DNA of 64,000 nucleotides, taken from assembly GCF_016765775.1 (NCBI RefSeq), contig NZ_JAESVN010000002.1, positions 186,001 through 250,000 on the forward strand. Reading direction: 5' to 3'. Of this stretch, positions 25,601 to 33,666 are shown one piece after another. The notes below the pieces were generated by a model. The model was not told the origin of the DNA. It saw only the letters and a list, made by a program, of their open reading frames with translations, and did not search any database. Position 1 is the stretch's first letter. Each line of letters starts with the position of its first letter. The translations under genes and the position numbers were made by a program. This DNA comes from Szabonella alba (GTDB taxonomy: Bacteria > Pseudomonadota > Alphaproteobacteria > Rhodobacterales > Rhodobacteraceae).

Positions 25601-26470
25601 CTACCTGTCCCGCGCGATGACATAATGCGCGGCAGCAATCAATGTATCTGCCCGGGGGCCATAAGGCAAAAGGGCGGTCTCGGCCTCCTGCACCAAGGCA
25701 GAGGCACGGGCGCGGGCGGCATCGAGCCCCAGCAGGGACACGAAGGTGGCCTTGCCTGCGCTCTCATCCTTGCCCACGCGCTTGCCGGTGGTGCCGCTGT
25801 CGCCGGTCACGTCCAGAATGTCATCGGCAATCTGGAAGGCCAGCCCCAGCGCCCGCGCATAGGCCGCCAACGGTGCCGGATCGGCCCCGGCCAGCACCGC
25901 CCCCGCCATCGCCGACCATTCGATCAGCGCGCCGGTCTTTCCGGCCTGCAAGGCGGTAATCTGATCCAACGTCAGCGGGGCAGGTGCGGTTTCGGCGGCG
26001 ATGTCCAGCGCCTGACCCAGCACCATGCCCCGGGCACCCGCCGCCTGCGCAAGACCCGCCACAAGCGCCAGACGGCATTCGGCATCACCAAGGGCGGGAT
26101 CGCAAAGCAATTCAAAGGCAAGACTTTGCAGCGCATCCCCGGCAAGGATCGCGGTCGCCTCATCCCATTGCACATGCACCGTCGGCTGGCCGCGCCGCAG
26201 GTCGTCATCATCCATCGCGGGAAGGTCGTCATGGATCAGGCTATAGGCATGCAGCGCCTCAATCGCCGCCGCCGCCGCAAGGGCGCTGTCGGTGTCCAGC
26301 CCGTGCAGGGCCGCACTTTCCAGCACCAGAAAGCCGCGCAGGCATTTGCCGCCCTGAACGCCATAACGCATGGCATGGATCACCGGCTGATCGGCCAGGG
26401 GGTCCAGCGCCGCCCCCAGCCGCGCCTGAACCAGTGCCGCCGCCTGTGCAAGACGGGTGTCGAAGCTCAC
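25601..26470 (-). CDS. ispA: Polyprenyl (farnesyl/geranyl) diphosphate synthase
   Basis: 289-residue trans-prenyltransferase making farnesyl (or geranylgeranyl) diphosphate from IPP and DMAPP. It has [10 protein letters not shown], the first Asp-rich motif [27 protein letters not shown] and the second Asp-rich motif [13 protein letters not shown]. The start is GTG at 26470, overlapping the xseB stop as GTGA; the longer frame lies antisense-free but inside xseB and lacks homology. The conserved order xseB-ispA-dxs links isoprenoid chain elongation with precursor synthesis. Confidence 0.95.
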   Translation of the reverse strand: MSFDTRLAQAAALVQARLGAALDPLADQPVIHAMRYGVQGGKCLRGFLVLESAALHGLDTDSALAAAAAIEALHAYSLIHDDLPAMDDDDLRRGQPTVHVQWDEATAILAGDALQSLAFELLCDPALGDAECRLALVAGLAQAAGARGMVLGQALDIAAETAPAPLTLDQITALQAGKTGALIEWSAMAGAVLAGADPAPLAAYARALGLAFQIADDILDVTGDSGTTGKRVGKDESAGKATFVSLLGLDAARARASALVQEAETALLPYGPRADTLIAAAHYVIARDR

Positions 26471-26736
26471 ATCCCCTCCGCCGGGGTGGTGCCGGTCGCG
26501 CGGCCCTCCTGCGTGCGGATCATCTCGACCCGCTCTTCGGCGGCTTTCAGCTTTTCGCCGCAATGGGCCTTCAGCTTTGCACCCCGTTCATAAAGGGCGA
26601 TGGACTGCTCCAGCGGCACCTCTCCCCGTTCAAGCGCGGTCACGACCTTTTCCAGTTCGGCCATCGCCTCTTCAAAGCTCAGTTCGGTCAGTGCCTTGTC
26701 CGTGGCGGCTTTGGCGGAGGGGGCCTTTTCGGTCAT
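26467..26736 (-). CDS. xseB: Exodeoxyribonuclease VII small subunit
   Basis: 89 residues. The core LSFEEAMAELEKVVTALERG and the PLEQSIALYERGAKLKAHC segment are the XseB helical hairpin signature. The protein partners with XseA, encoded elsewhere, to degrade single-stranded DNA. It is the gene directly before ispA (overlapping stop/start) and follows the deacetylase-family gene by 13 bp. The first 17 residues are Ala/Lys-rich and variable, so a start a few codons later is possible. Confidence 0.93.
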   Translation of the reverse strand: MTEKAPSAKAATDKALTELSFEEAMAELEKVVTALERGEVPLEQSIALYERGAKLKAHCGEKLKAAEERVEMIRTQEGRATGTTPAEGM

Positions 26737-26749
26737 GCGCGCGCGTCCT

Positions 26750-27676
26750 TCAGTTCAGTGACTTGATCAGTTCAGTAACATGGGCCGCGACACTGGCGCC
26801 CAAAGCGTCCAGATCATAGCCCCCTTCAAGGCAGGAAACCACCCGCCCGCCGCACTGGTCGCGGGCCAGATCGCAGATCCGCCGCGTCAGCCATGCGAAA
26901 TCCGCCTCGCGCCAGTTCAGCCCGGCAAGCGGGTCTGCGGCATGGGCGTCGAACCCGGCGGAAATCAGGATCAGTTCAGGCGCGTAATCCGCAAGCGCGG
27001 GAAACACCAAGCCGTCATAGGCCGCGCGCATTTCGGCCCCGCCCGATCCGCCGGACAACGGAATATTGCTGATCTGCCCTTGCGCCCCGCGTTCCGATGG
27101 CGCCCCCGAACCGGGATAAAGCGGCATCTGATGGGAAGAGACAAAGCGGATGCGGGATTCGCCCCACAGCAGTTCCTGCGTGCCATTGCCGTGATGCACG
27201 TCGAAATCCACAATCGCAACGCGGGACAACCCGTGCCGCTCCAGCGCATGTTTTGCCGCAATCGCCACCGTACCGAACAGACAAAAGCCCATGGCGGTTT
27301 CGGTTTCGGCATGATGGCCGGGCGGGCGCGTGGCGACAAAGGCGTTCCGCGCACCCCCCGACAGAACCAGATCGACCGCCGCACAGGCCCCGCCCACCCC
27401 GCGCAAGGCGGCCTGAACCGATCCCGGCGCAAGGCAGGTATCGCCGTCAATGCCCGCCCAGCCCTGCGCGGGAAGCGCGGCGCGCAGCCGGTCGATATGG
27501 CGCTGCGGATGACAAAGCCGGATATCGGCCTCGGTTCCCAAGGGGGCCTCAATCCGCAGCAGGTCCATGCCCGCCAGCGCCCGGTTCACCGCCTGCAACC
27601 GCGCGACCTGTTCGGGATGACCGGGCGGGTTTTCATGCAGATCGCAATCGGGATGGGTGAAATAGGCTGTGGTCAC
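26750..27676 (-). CDS. Histone deacetylase-family (acetylpolyamine/acetoin-utilisation type) hydrolase
   Basis: 308 residues from GTG at 27676. The class II HDAC-like fold is clear: HPDCDLHENPPGHPEQVAR, the active-site ATRPPGHHAETETAMGFC, zinc ligands in DFDVHHGNGTQ and SAGFDAHAADPLAGL, and CLEGGYDLDALGASV. All metal and catalytic residues are present, so it should be an active zinc deacetylase. Bacterial homologues act on acetylpolyamines or acetylated small molecules; the substrate here is unknown. It lies upstream of xseB-ispA-dxs and is probably co-transcribed. Confidence 0.92.
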   Translation of the reverse strand: MTTAYFTHPDCDLHENPPGHPEQVARLQAVNRALAGMDLLRIEAPLGTEADIRLCHPQRHIDRLRAALPAQGWAGIDGDTCLAPGSVQAALRGVGGACAAVDLVLSGGARNAFVATRPPGHHAETETAMGFCLFGTVAIAAKHALERHGLSRVAIVDFDVHHGNGTQELLWGESRIRFVSSHQMPLYPGSGAPSERGAQGQISNIPLSGGSGGAEMRAAYDGLVFPALADYAPELILISAGFDAHAADPLAGLNWREADFAWLTRRICDLARDQCGGRVVSCLEGGYDLDALGASVAAHVTELIKSLN

Positions 27677-27702
27677 TTTGCTGCCCTGCCCTTTTGCCCC
27701 GT

Positions 27703-28182
27703 TCAGCCGTCCTGCGCCGAAAGACAATCGCGCGCCGCCTCGACGGCCGCAACCCCGCCCTGCAATTCGGCAGTGACAATCTCGGCCTCTCCGAAATAGA
27801 TGCGCAACATCTGCGTTTCGGCAAGCCTGTCAACGGTTTCGGGCGAGGCAAGCGCCATCAGAACACCGGGGCGGTTGTCCAGATAACTGCCCATGCCTTC
27901 GGCCTCGGTCACCTCACCGTCCAGATCATAGAGAAAGGCATAGGCATCGCCCTCGATCAGCGGACCCCAGTCCGGCGTCACGACATGCAGCGCGCCGGTC
28001 GTGCCACCCGCATCCAGACGCAGCCGCAGCGCCGCGCCGCCCTCAAGGCCCCGGCTGGCCAGACAGCCGCCCCCGGCGGGCAAGGGTTCGATCCGCCAGC
28101 CCGGCACATGGCCGGAAAACCCGGCGAAAGCGGGCACAGCGATCAGGGCAAGCGCCGGAAGGCAGGGCAGGATACGCAGCAT
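27703..28182 (-). CDS. Secreted protein of unknown function
   Basis: 159 residues from the ATG at 28182. A signal peptide MLRILPCLPALALIAVPAFA is followed by a mature domain rich in Gly and acidic residues. Two Cys residues (GGGCLASRG near the N-terminus and the C-terminal ARDCLSAQDG) could form a periplasmic disulfide. I do not recognise the family. It is 26 bp upstream of the deacetylase-family gene on the same strand. The ORF could extend 16 codons further, but the signal peptide fixes this start. Confidence 0.7.
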   Translation of the reverse strand: MLRILPCLPALALIAVPAFAGFSGHVPGWRIEPLPAGGGCLASRGLEGGAALRLRLDAGGTTGALHVVTPDWGPLIEGDAYAFLYDLDGEVTEAEGMGSYLDNRPGVLMALASPETVDRLAETQMLRIYFGEAEIVTAELQGGVAAVEAARDCLSAQDG

Positions 28183-28290
28183 GGCGGGGGGTGTCCGGGC
28201 GCGAGGAAATTCCGCCGCGACCATAGCCAAACCGCCCCCCGCGTCAATCCGGGCGGCGGGCCCTGCGCGGCGGCTTGCCGGTGCAGGTCA

Positions 28291-28307
28291 GGCGCCGGTT
28301 GGGCGCC
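28291..28307 (-). terminator. Short hairpin downstream of petR
   Basis: GGCGCC (28291-28296) and GGCGCC (28302-28307), a self-complementary pair with loop GGTTG, lie 3 bp after the petR stop on the minus strand. There is no T-run, so it would be a weak or Rho-dependent terminator. Confidence 0.35.
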
Positions 28308-28309
28308 GC

Positions 28310-29026
28310 TCAATCAGGGGCAAGCATGTAACCCGCACCGCGCACCGTCTGCAAATAACGCGGTTGTTTCGGATCGGCCTCGATCTTGCGGCGCAGCCGG
28401 GTGATCTGCACATCCACCGCGCGTTCCTGCCCGCGCGCGCCCTCGTCAGATTCATCGCTGCGGCCCATATCTCCGGCAAGCGCCTCACGGCTGACGGGCT
28501 GGCCCGCCTGCGCCGCGAAAATCCGCATCAGCTGCGCCTCGGTCGCGGTCAGGCGCACCGGGTCAGACCCGCGCCACAATTCGCCCCGGTCCAGATCATA
28601 GCGTACCACCCCAAGGTTCAGCACCTTCGGTCCCGCCTCGGCCTGAACCTGCGGAACCCGGCGCAGGATCGCATTGATGCGCAGCAGCAGTTCCTTGGGT
28701 TCAAAGGGTTTGACAAGATAGTCATCCGCCCCGGCCTCAAACCCCTCCAGACGGCTGGCGGTTTCCCCCCGCGCGGTCAGCAGCAGGATCGGAACCGTGT
28801 GACGCAACCGCAATTCGCGGGTCAGCGCGATGCCGTCCTCGCCGGGCATCATCACATCCAGCACGATCAGATCAAATTCCAGCCCCGCCAGCAGCCGCCG
28901 CGCCTGTGCGGCATCCCGCGCGATGGTCACAAGAAAGCCGTTGCGCATCAGAAACTTCTGCAGAAGGCCCCGGATACGTTCATCGTCATCGACGACCAGA
29001 AGATGTGCCACGGTCTGACTTGTCAT
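28310..29026 (-). CDS. petR: OmpR/PhoB-family response regulator PetR
   Basis: 238 residues. The receiver domain (about 1-120) has acidic pocket DDDE, phospho-acceptor Asp in LIVLDVMMPGEDG, Thr in ILLLTARG and Lys in LVKPFEPKELL. The winged-helix output domain (about 140-235) has the LTATEAQLMRIF and VDVQITRLRRKIE segments. It overlaps a MarR-family gene as ATGA, the petP-petR arrangement known in Rhodobacter capsulatus near the cytochrome bc1 operon. The bc1 genes are not next to it here, and no histidine kinase is adjacent. The symbol rests on gene order plus domain type. Confidence 0.85.
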   Translation of the reverse strand: MTSQTVAHLLVVDDDERIRGLLQKFLMRNGFLVTIARDAAQARRLLAGLEFDLIVLDVMMPGEDGIALTRELRLRHTVPILLLTARGETASRLEGFEAGADDYLVKPFEPKELLLRINAILRRVPQVQAEAGPKVLNLGVVRYDLDRGELWRGSDPVRLTATEAQLMRIFAAQAGQPVSREALAGDMGRSDESDEGARGQERAVDVQITRLRRKIEADPKQPRYLQTVRGAGYMLAPD

Positions 29027-29532
29027 GCGCCGCCCTCCTTCAGGCTTTGATACTGTCGCCGCGCCTCGGCGTCCATCATCGCCTCCAGCACCTGCCGGAA
29101 TCCCTGCACCGCCTCCGGTCCGGCCGCACGATAGGCCGCGCGCATCCTTGCGCGCTGCGCATCCGACAAGGCGCGCTCCAGCCCCTCACCCTTGGCGGTC
29201 AGATGCAGATGACGCTCGCGCTTGTCCTGACGGCCCACGCGGCTTTCGACCAGACCGTCCCCGATCAGCGCGCGCAGCACCCGGTTCAGCGATTGTTTCG
29301 TGACGCCCAGAATGGCCAGAAGGTTGTTGACCGTTGTGCCGGGGCTGCGATGGATGAAATGGATCGCGCGGTGATGGGCGCGACCATAGTCCATACCCTC
29401 CAGAATGCGGTCGGGGTCGGCGGTGAAGCTGCGATAGGCGAAGAACATCGCCTCGATCCCCTTGCGCAACTGTTCATCCGTCAGGAACAGGAGCGTTTCG
29501 CCACTTGCCGGTCCGCCTGTTGCCTGTGCCAT
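29023..29532 (-). CDS. petP: MarR-family transcriptional regulator PetP
   Basis: 169 residues from the ATG at 29532, which has AGGGGG upstream. The winged helix is visible in GTTVNNLLAILGVTKQSLNRV, and the wing in VGRQDKRERHLHLTAKG, the classic MarR DxRxxR-type motif. It is the first gene of a petP-petR operon and overlaps petR by 4 bp. Its promoter carries an imperfect inverted repeat over the -35 box, suggesting autoregulation. Confidence 0.85.
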   Translation of the reverse strand: MAQATGGPASGETLLFLTDEQLRKGIEAMFFAYRSFTADPDRILEGMDYGRAHHRAIHFIHRSPGTTVNNLLAILGVTKQSLNRVLRALIGDGLVESRVGRQDKRERHLHLTAKGEGLERALSDAQRARMRAAYRAAGPEAVQGFRQVLEAMMDAEARRQYQSLKEGGA

Positions 29533-29555
29533 GCCTGCCCCCTTTGATTGCGGGG

Positions 29556-29592
29556 ATTTTATGTCAGCCTTGTTGACTTTCCAAGTCTCAAC
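29556..29592 (-). promoter_or_regulatory. petP promoter with imperfect palindrome over the -35
   Basis: On the minus strand TTGGAA (-35, 29579-29584) is 17 bp from TAAAAT (-10, 29556-29561). The arms GTTGA and TCAAC with inner CTT/AAG form an imperfect inverted repeat at 29572-29592 that covers the -35, the usual place for a MarR-family operator. Confidence 0.55.
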
Positions 29593-29682
29593 TGGTAGCC
29601 CGGCCCGGATTTCGCGCAACTATCTGTCCGCATCGGACCTATCTTGCGCAATATGTGCAAATGACAGCGGGAGGTTGGAACC

Positions 29683-30549
29683 ATGGCCGGATATGATGAT
29701 CGCGACGGCAAGATCTGGATGGACGGGGAAATGGTGGATTGGCGCGGGGCCAATGTCCATATCCTGACCCATGCCTTGCACTATGCCTCTTCGGTGTTTG
29801 AAGGGGAGCGGTGCTATAACGGCAAGATCTTCAAATCCACCGAACATTCGGAACGGCTGCGCAAATCCGGTGAATTGCTGGACATGCCGCTGCCCTGGTC
29901 GGTCGAAGAGATCAACGCCGCGAAAGAGGCGGTGCTGGCCGCAAACGGCCTGACCGATGCCTATGTCCGCGCGCTGGCCTGGCGCGGCGCGGGTGAGGAT
30001 ATGGGTGTTGCCTCCAAGCGCAATCCGATCCGGCTGGCAGTGGCCTGCTGGGCCTGGGGCAATTACTATGGCGATGCGAAACTGAAGGGCGCGAAGCTGG
30101 ATATCGCGAAATGGAAGCGCCCCAGCCCCGAAACCATTCCCCATGCGGCCAAGGCGGCGGGGCTTTACATGATCTGCACCATGTCCAAACACGCCGCCGA
30201 GGCGAAGGGCTGTTCGGATGCGATGATGTTCGACTATCGCGGCTATGTGGCCGAGGCGACGGGGGCGAATATCTTCTTCGTCAAGGATGGTGAGGTCTAT
30301 ACCCCGATCCCCGATGCAATCCTGAACGGCATCACCCGCCAGACCGTGATCGGCATGCTGCGCGAGCGCGGCGTGACGGTGAATGAGGTGCGGATCGAGC
30401 CGGGCGATCTGGAAGGCTATCAGCAGTGCTTCCTGACCGGTACGGCGGCGGAAATCACCCCGGTGGGCCAGATCGGCGAGTACAGCTTTGAGGTCGGCGC
30501 GCTGGTCCAGCAGGTCGCTGCCGATTACGAAACCCTCGTCCGGGCCTGA
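29683..30549 (+). CDS. ilvE: Branched-chain amino acid aminotransferase
   Basis: 288-residue fold-type IV PLP enzyme for the last step of Val, Leu and Ile synthesis. It shows GANVHILTHALHYASSVFEG, the PLP Lys region ETIPHAAKAAGLYM, GYVAEATGANIFFVK and GITRQTVIGMLRERG. These match the IlvE branch rather than D-amino acid transaminases. GGGAGG precedes the ATG. It diverges from petP across a 150-bp gap and ends in a strong intrinsic terminator. Confidence 0.95.
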   Translation: MAGYDDRDGKIWMDGEMVDWRGANVHILTHALHYASSVFEGERCYNGKIFKSTEHSERLRKSGELLDMPLPWSVEEINAAKEAVLAANGLTDAYVRALAWRGAGEDMGVASKRNPIRLAVACWAWGNYYGDAKLKGAKLDIAKWKRPSPETIPHAAKAAGLYMICTMSKHAAEAKGCSDAMMFDYRGYVAEATGANIFFVKDGEVYTPIPDAILNGITRQTVIGMLRERGVTVNEVRIEPGDLEGYQQCFLTGTAAEITPVGQIGEYSFEVGALVQQVAADYETLVRA

Positions 30550-30559
30550 CCCGGCATCA

Positions 30560-30594
30560 GGGCCTGCCGGTGGAACACACCGGCAGGCCCTTTT
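30560..30594 (+). terminator. Intrinsic terminator of ilvE
   Basis: A perfect 13-bp stem GGGCCTGCCGGTG (30560-30572) with CACCGGCAGGCCC (30578-30590), loop GAACA, is followed by TTTT. It starts 10 bp after the ilvE stop. Confidence 0.9.
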
Positions 30595-30615
30595 CAATAC
30601 ATCACGGGGTCCGGT

Positions 30616-30810
30616 TCAGGCCGAATGGCCCCGGTCGATGCGCAGGAATTCCACCACGCGGCGGTCCTGTTGACCTTCCGCCTTGGCCTTGGGCTGACGC
30701 TGCGCCTCGGCCCATTGCGTGTCACCTGCCGCCTCACGCGACAGGCGCAGGAAATGCTTCACGCGGCCACCTTCGTTGCTGCGCGGATGATCTGCCAGAT
30801 GTCTGGTCAT
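30616..30810 (-). CDS. Small hydrophilic hypothetical protein
   Basis: 64 residues, very rich in Arg, Gln, Glu and Lys, with no membrane segment or signal peptide. The ATG at 30810 has a strong AAAGGAG site 8 bases upstream, which is the main support that it is translated. I do not recognise a family. It sits between the ilvE terminator and the TRAP operon and is read on the same strand as the TRAP genes, 148 bp beyond their hairpin terminator, so it may have its own promoter. Confidence 0.6.
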   Translation of the reverse strand: MTRHLADHPRSNEGGRVKHFLRLSREAAGDTQWAEAQRQPKAKAEGQQDRRVVEFLRIDRGHSA

Positions 30811-30936
30811 CTCTGCTTCTCCTTTCAGTTGGGAACGGCCAGCATAACGCGGAATCGGCTGCCGCCAAAGCCCGCATTCCGGTGAATGCGCGACATCCTG
30901 CGGAACAGGCTGCAAAGGACCGGGCGGGACCGGCCG

Positions 30937-30957
30937 GGACAGGACCCCGGCCTGTCC
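30937..30957 (-). terminator. Hairpin at the end of the TRAP operon
   Basis: GGACAGG (30937-30943) pairs with CCTGTCC (30951-30957), loop of 7, starting 2 bases after the permease stop on the minus strand. No clear T-run follows, so its strength is uncertain. Confidence 0.5.
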
Positions 30958-30958
30958 T

Positions 30959-33196
30959 TTATTCCTGCACCATACCCATCGGGCGCGGCCCCTGCCCCTG
31001 CGCCTTGACATGGTTGCGCCACAGGATCGTCAGCACCACTGCCGCCCCTATGGCGATCAGCACCACATTGTGCAGCACCAGCGCCAGCCCGGCCACGGTC
31101 AGAACTGGTTTTTCCCAGCGCGCCACCTCGGTCTTGAAGAAGCCGATATAGGCGACCGACAGCGCGATGATCGAAAGGATGCCGGAACTGAGCGCGAGCG
31201 TGAAATCCCAGAACTGCCAGTCGATGAACAGAAGCGAGGGCGCATAGACGAACATCATCGGCACCAGCGCCTTGCCCATCGACAGCCGGAAGGCGGTCAT
31301 GCCGGTCTGCATCGGGTCGGATTTCGCAATCCCCGCCCCGGCATAGGCGGCCAAGGCCACGGGCGGCGTGATATCGGCAAGAACGCCATAGTAGAACACG
31401 AAGAAATGCGTCGCCAGCAGCGGCACGCCAAGATTCTGCAATGCGGGTGCGGCGATGGCGGCCAGGATGATATAGGTCGGCGTTGTCGGGATGCCCGCGC
31501 CCATCACGATACAGGCCACCGCCACCATGATCAGCGCAAAGAACAGCGTCACGTCGTTCTGGGTGAACAGATCAAGCGGATCCAGCGCCGTCAGCGTGGC
31601 GCCCAGCCATGCCGCGCCGTCGATCACCGCGCCCGAGAATTTGAAGCCCATCCCCGTCAGCGTGGTCACCCCAAGGATGAAGCCCACACAGGCACAGGCG
31701 GCGGTAATGGAAATCGACTGCTGCGCGCCGTTTTCCAGCGCATCCTTCAGCCGCACCGGCGTCAGCGCGCTGGACGCATCCATGCCCCGGCCCAGCCCGA
31801 AGATCTGCAGGATCAGCGGGATATAGGAACAGACGATCGTCAGGATGATGCCCCAGAACGCCGCAAGGAAGGGCGTGTATTTCATCAAGAGCATCGTCAC
31901 CATGACGATCAGCGGGATGAACAGATGCCATGACCGGCCCAGCACTTCACGGAACTGCGGCAGCTTGTCCTTGTCGATGCCCGAAAGGCCCAGACGTTTC
32001 GCCTCAAGATGCACCATGAACAGGGTGGACAGATAGTGGAACGCCGCCGGGATGATCGCGATCAGGATCAGTTCATTATAGGGGATGCCCAGCATCTCGG
32101 TCATCACGAAGGCCGCGGCCCCCATGATCGGCGGCGTCACCTGCCCGCCGCAACTGGCCGAAGCCTCGACCGCCGCCGCGAAACGCCCAGAAAATCCCTT
32201 GGCCTTCATCATCGGAATGGTGAAGGCGCCGGTTGTCACCGTATTGGCGATGGGTGATCCCGAGATCATACCGAAAAAGCCCGAGGACACCACCGCCACC
32301 TTGGCCGGCCCGCCCGAATAGCGCCCGGCCACGATAGAGGCGAGGTCGATGAACAACTGCCCCAGCCCGGATTTCTGCGCCAGCACGCCGAACAGCACGA
32401 AATGAAAGACGAAGGTCGCGACGACGCCGATGGCGATGCCGTAGATCCCTTCGGTGCCCAGATAGAGATGGTTGACCAGACGGATGATGTTATAGCCGCG
32501 ATGCGCCAGATCGCCCGGAAGGTAAGGGCCAAAAATCGCATAAAGCAGCGCCAGCGTGCCGATCACCGGCAGGGTCTCGCCCATCGTGCGGCGCGCGGCC
32601 TCCAGCACCATGATGATGGCCAGCAGGCCCATGATGTAATCAAGCGGCTGCGGGAAACCGACATTCTGGATGAAGATGCTGTCAAAGAACAGGATCAGAT
32701 ACAGCGATGAGGCCCCGCCCGCGATGGCCAGCGGCCAGTCGAACGGGGCAAGCCGGTCGCCCTGCCCGCCGAACCCCCTGGCCGGCAGCGCCGTCGCCGC
32801 CAGCAGCACCGTCACCCCGATCAGCCCCCATTGCGCCGCCAGCGGAATCCGGTCGGACAGCGCATCGGCCAGCGTCCATCCCAGAAAGATGTAGAAGGCC
32901 GCAAAGGCCAGCCCGAAACCCCAGGCGCGGCCCATGCGGTCATGGGTCGGGCGCGGGAACAGCAGGAACACCAGCGGCATGATGAAGGCCATATGCACGG
33001 ACCGGTGCAGAACCTCGCTCAGCAGGCCGAAACCCGATGTGTAGATGTGGAAAATGCTCAGCACGATGCTGGCCCCGGCCACAAGCAGCCCGGTGACCCC
33101 GCCCAGCCGCCGGAAATTCGTTTCATTGTCGTATTTGCGGACCAGCGCCTCCATTTCCTCGGGCGAGAGGTCGTTATCCTTGGGCGTGGTCGTCAT
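30959..33196 (-). CDS. TAXI-type TRAP transporter permease, 4TM/12TM fusion
   Basis: 745 residues with around 18 hydrophobic segments. The N-terminal third is the small DctQ-like part (HRSVHMAFIMPLVFLLFP and following helices). The rest is the DctM-like large subunit: GLAQ-type substrate loop in SSGFFGMISGSPIANTVTTG, ASASCGGQVTPPIMGAAAFVM, VMGAGIPTTPTYIILA and YGVLADITPPVALAAYA. This fused form goes with TAXI binding proteins. It uses an ion gradient to import a carboxylate-type substrate. The start overlaps the DUF1850 stop as ATGA. Substrate unknown; TAXI systems have been linked to glutamate and related acids. Confidence 0.93.
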   Translation of the reverse strand: MTTTPKDNDLSPEEMEALVRKYDNETNFRRLGGVTGLLVAGASIVLSIFHIYTSGFGLLSEVLHRSVHMAFIMPLVFLLFPRPTHDRMGRAWGFGLAFAAFYIFLGWTLADALSDRIPLAAQWGLIGVTVLLAATALPARGFGGQGDRLAPFDWPLAIAGGASSLYLILFFDSIFIQNVGFPQPLDYIMGLLAIIMVLEAARRTMGETLPVIGTLALLYAIFGPYLPGDLAHRGYNIIRLVNHLYLGTEGIYGIAIGVVATFVFHFVLFGVLAQKSGLGQLFIDLASIVAGRYSGGPAKVAVVSSGFFGMISGSPIANTVTTGAFTIPMMKAKGFSGRFAAAVEASASCGGQVTPPIMGAAAFVMTEMLGIPYNELILIAIIPAAFHYLSTLFMVHLEAKRLGLSGIDKDKLPQFREVLGRSWHLFIPLIVMVTMLLMKYTPFLAAFWGIILTIVCSYIPLILQIFGLGRGMDASSALTPVRLKDALENGAQQSISITAACACVGFILGVTTLTGMGFKFSGAVIDGAAWLGATLTALDPLDLFTQNDVTLFFALIMVAVACIVMGAGIPTTPTYIILAAIAAPALQNLGVPLLATHFFVFYYGVLADITPPVALAAYAGAGIAKSDPMQTGMTAFRLSMGKALVPMMFVYAPSLLFIDWQFWDFTLALSSGILSIIALSVAYIGFFKTEVARWEKPVLTVAGLALVLHNVVLIAIGAAVVLTILWRNHVKAQGQGPRPMGMVQE

Positions 33197-33666
33197 CAGG
33201 GATCATCCTTGCAGGGCAGCGCGCGCAGTTCCAGCGGCTGGCCGGGCCAGAGTGTCAGGTCAATCTCGGTGCCTTGGGCAAAAAGGCGGTTTTCATGTTC
33301 GGGTGCGGTGCGGAACACCAGACGCGGGATCGGTCGGTCCAGCGGCAGCACGATCTGATCGCCCTCCTGCCGCCAGCCCGCCCCGTCATGGGCCATTCCG
33401 GGGCCATGCGCCTCAAACCGTTCCTCGGTCTGGCGGATCGCACCGTCCGGACCGATGGCATAGGTCGCAATCACCGGCGTCAGCGTCACGGAATGGCGCC
33501 AGCGCAGCGCAAATCCGTCAGCCCCGCCCTGCCAGAGCGGCACTCCGTCCGCCACCCGTTCCAACCTGAGGTCAGGCAGGGAACAGGCGCGGGCGGCGGT
33601 GCCAAGGCAGATCAGAAGCAGCAAAGGGGCCAGCGCGGCCATGCCGCACCGGCCCCGGCCGATCAC
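33196..33666 (-). CDS. DUF1850 domain-containing exported protein of the TRAP cluster
   Basis: 156 residues from GTG at 33666, with an ATG at 33642 as an alternative. A hydrophobic signal segment (AALAPLLLLICLGTAARA) is followed by a small domain with WRHSVTLTPVIATY and DRPIPRLVFRTAPEH, matching DUF1850. This family occurs almost only between TAXI binding-protein and permease genes, as here, with 4-bp overlaps to both. Function is unknown; a periplasmic accessory to substrate delivery is a reasonable guess. Confidence 0.85.
   Translation of the reverse strand: MIGRGRCGMAALAPLLLLICLGTAARACSLPDLRLERVADGVPLWQGGADGFALRWRHSVTLTPVIATYAIGPDGAIRQTEERFEAHGPGMAHDGAGWRQEGDQIVLPLDRPIPRLVFRTAPEHENRLFAQGTEIDLTLWPGQPLELRALPCKDDP

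Noticed and set aside
23572-25620. 682-codon plus-strand ORF
   Set aside because: Antisense to dxs throughout. The translation is Arg/His/Gln-rich with no family similarity, a GC-rich frame shadow.
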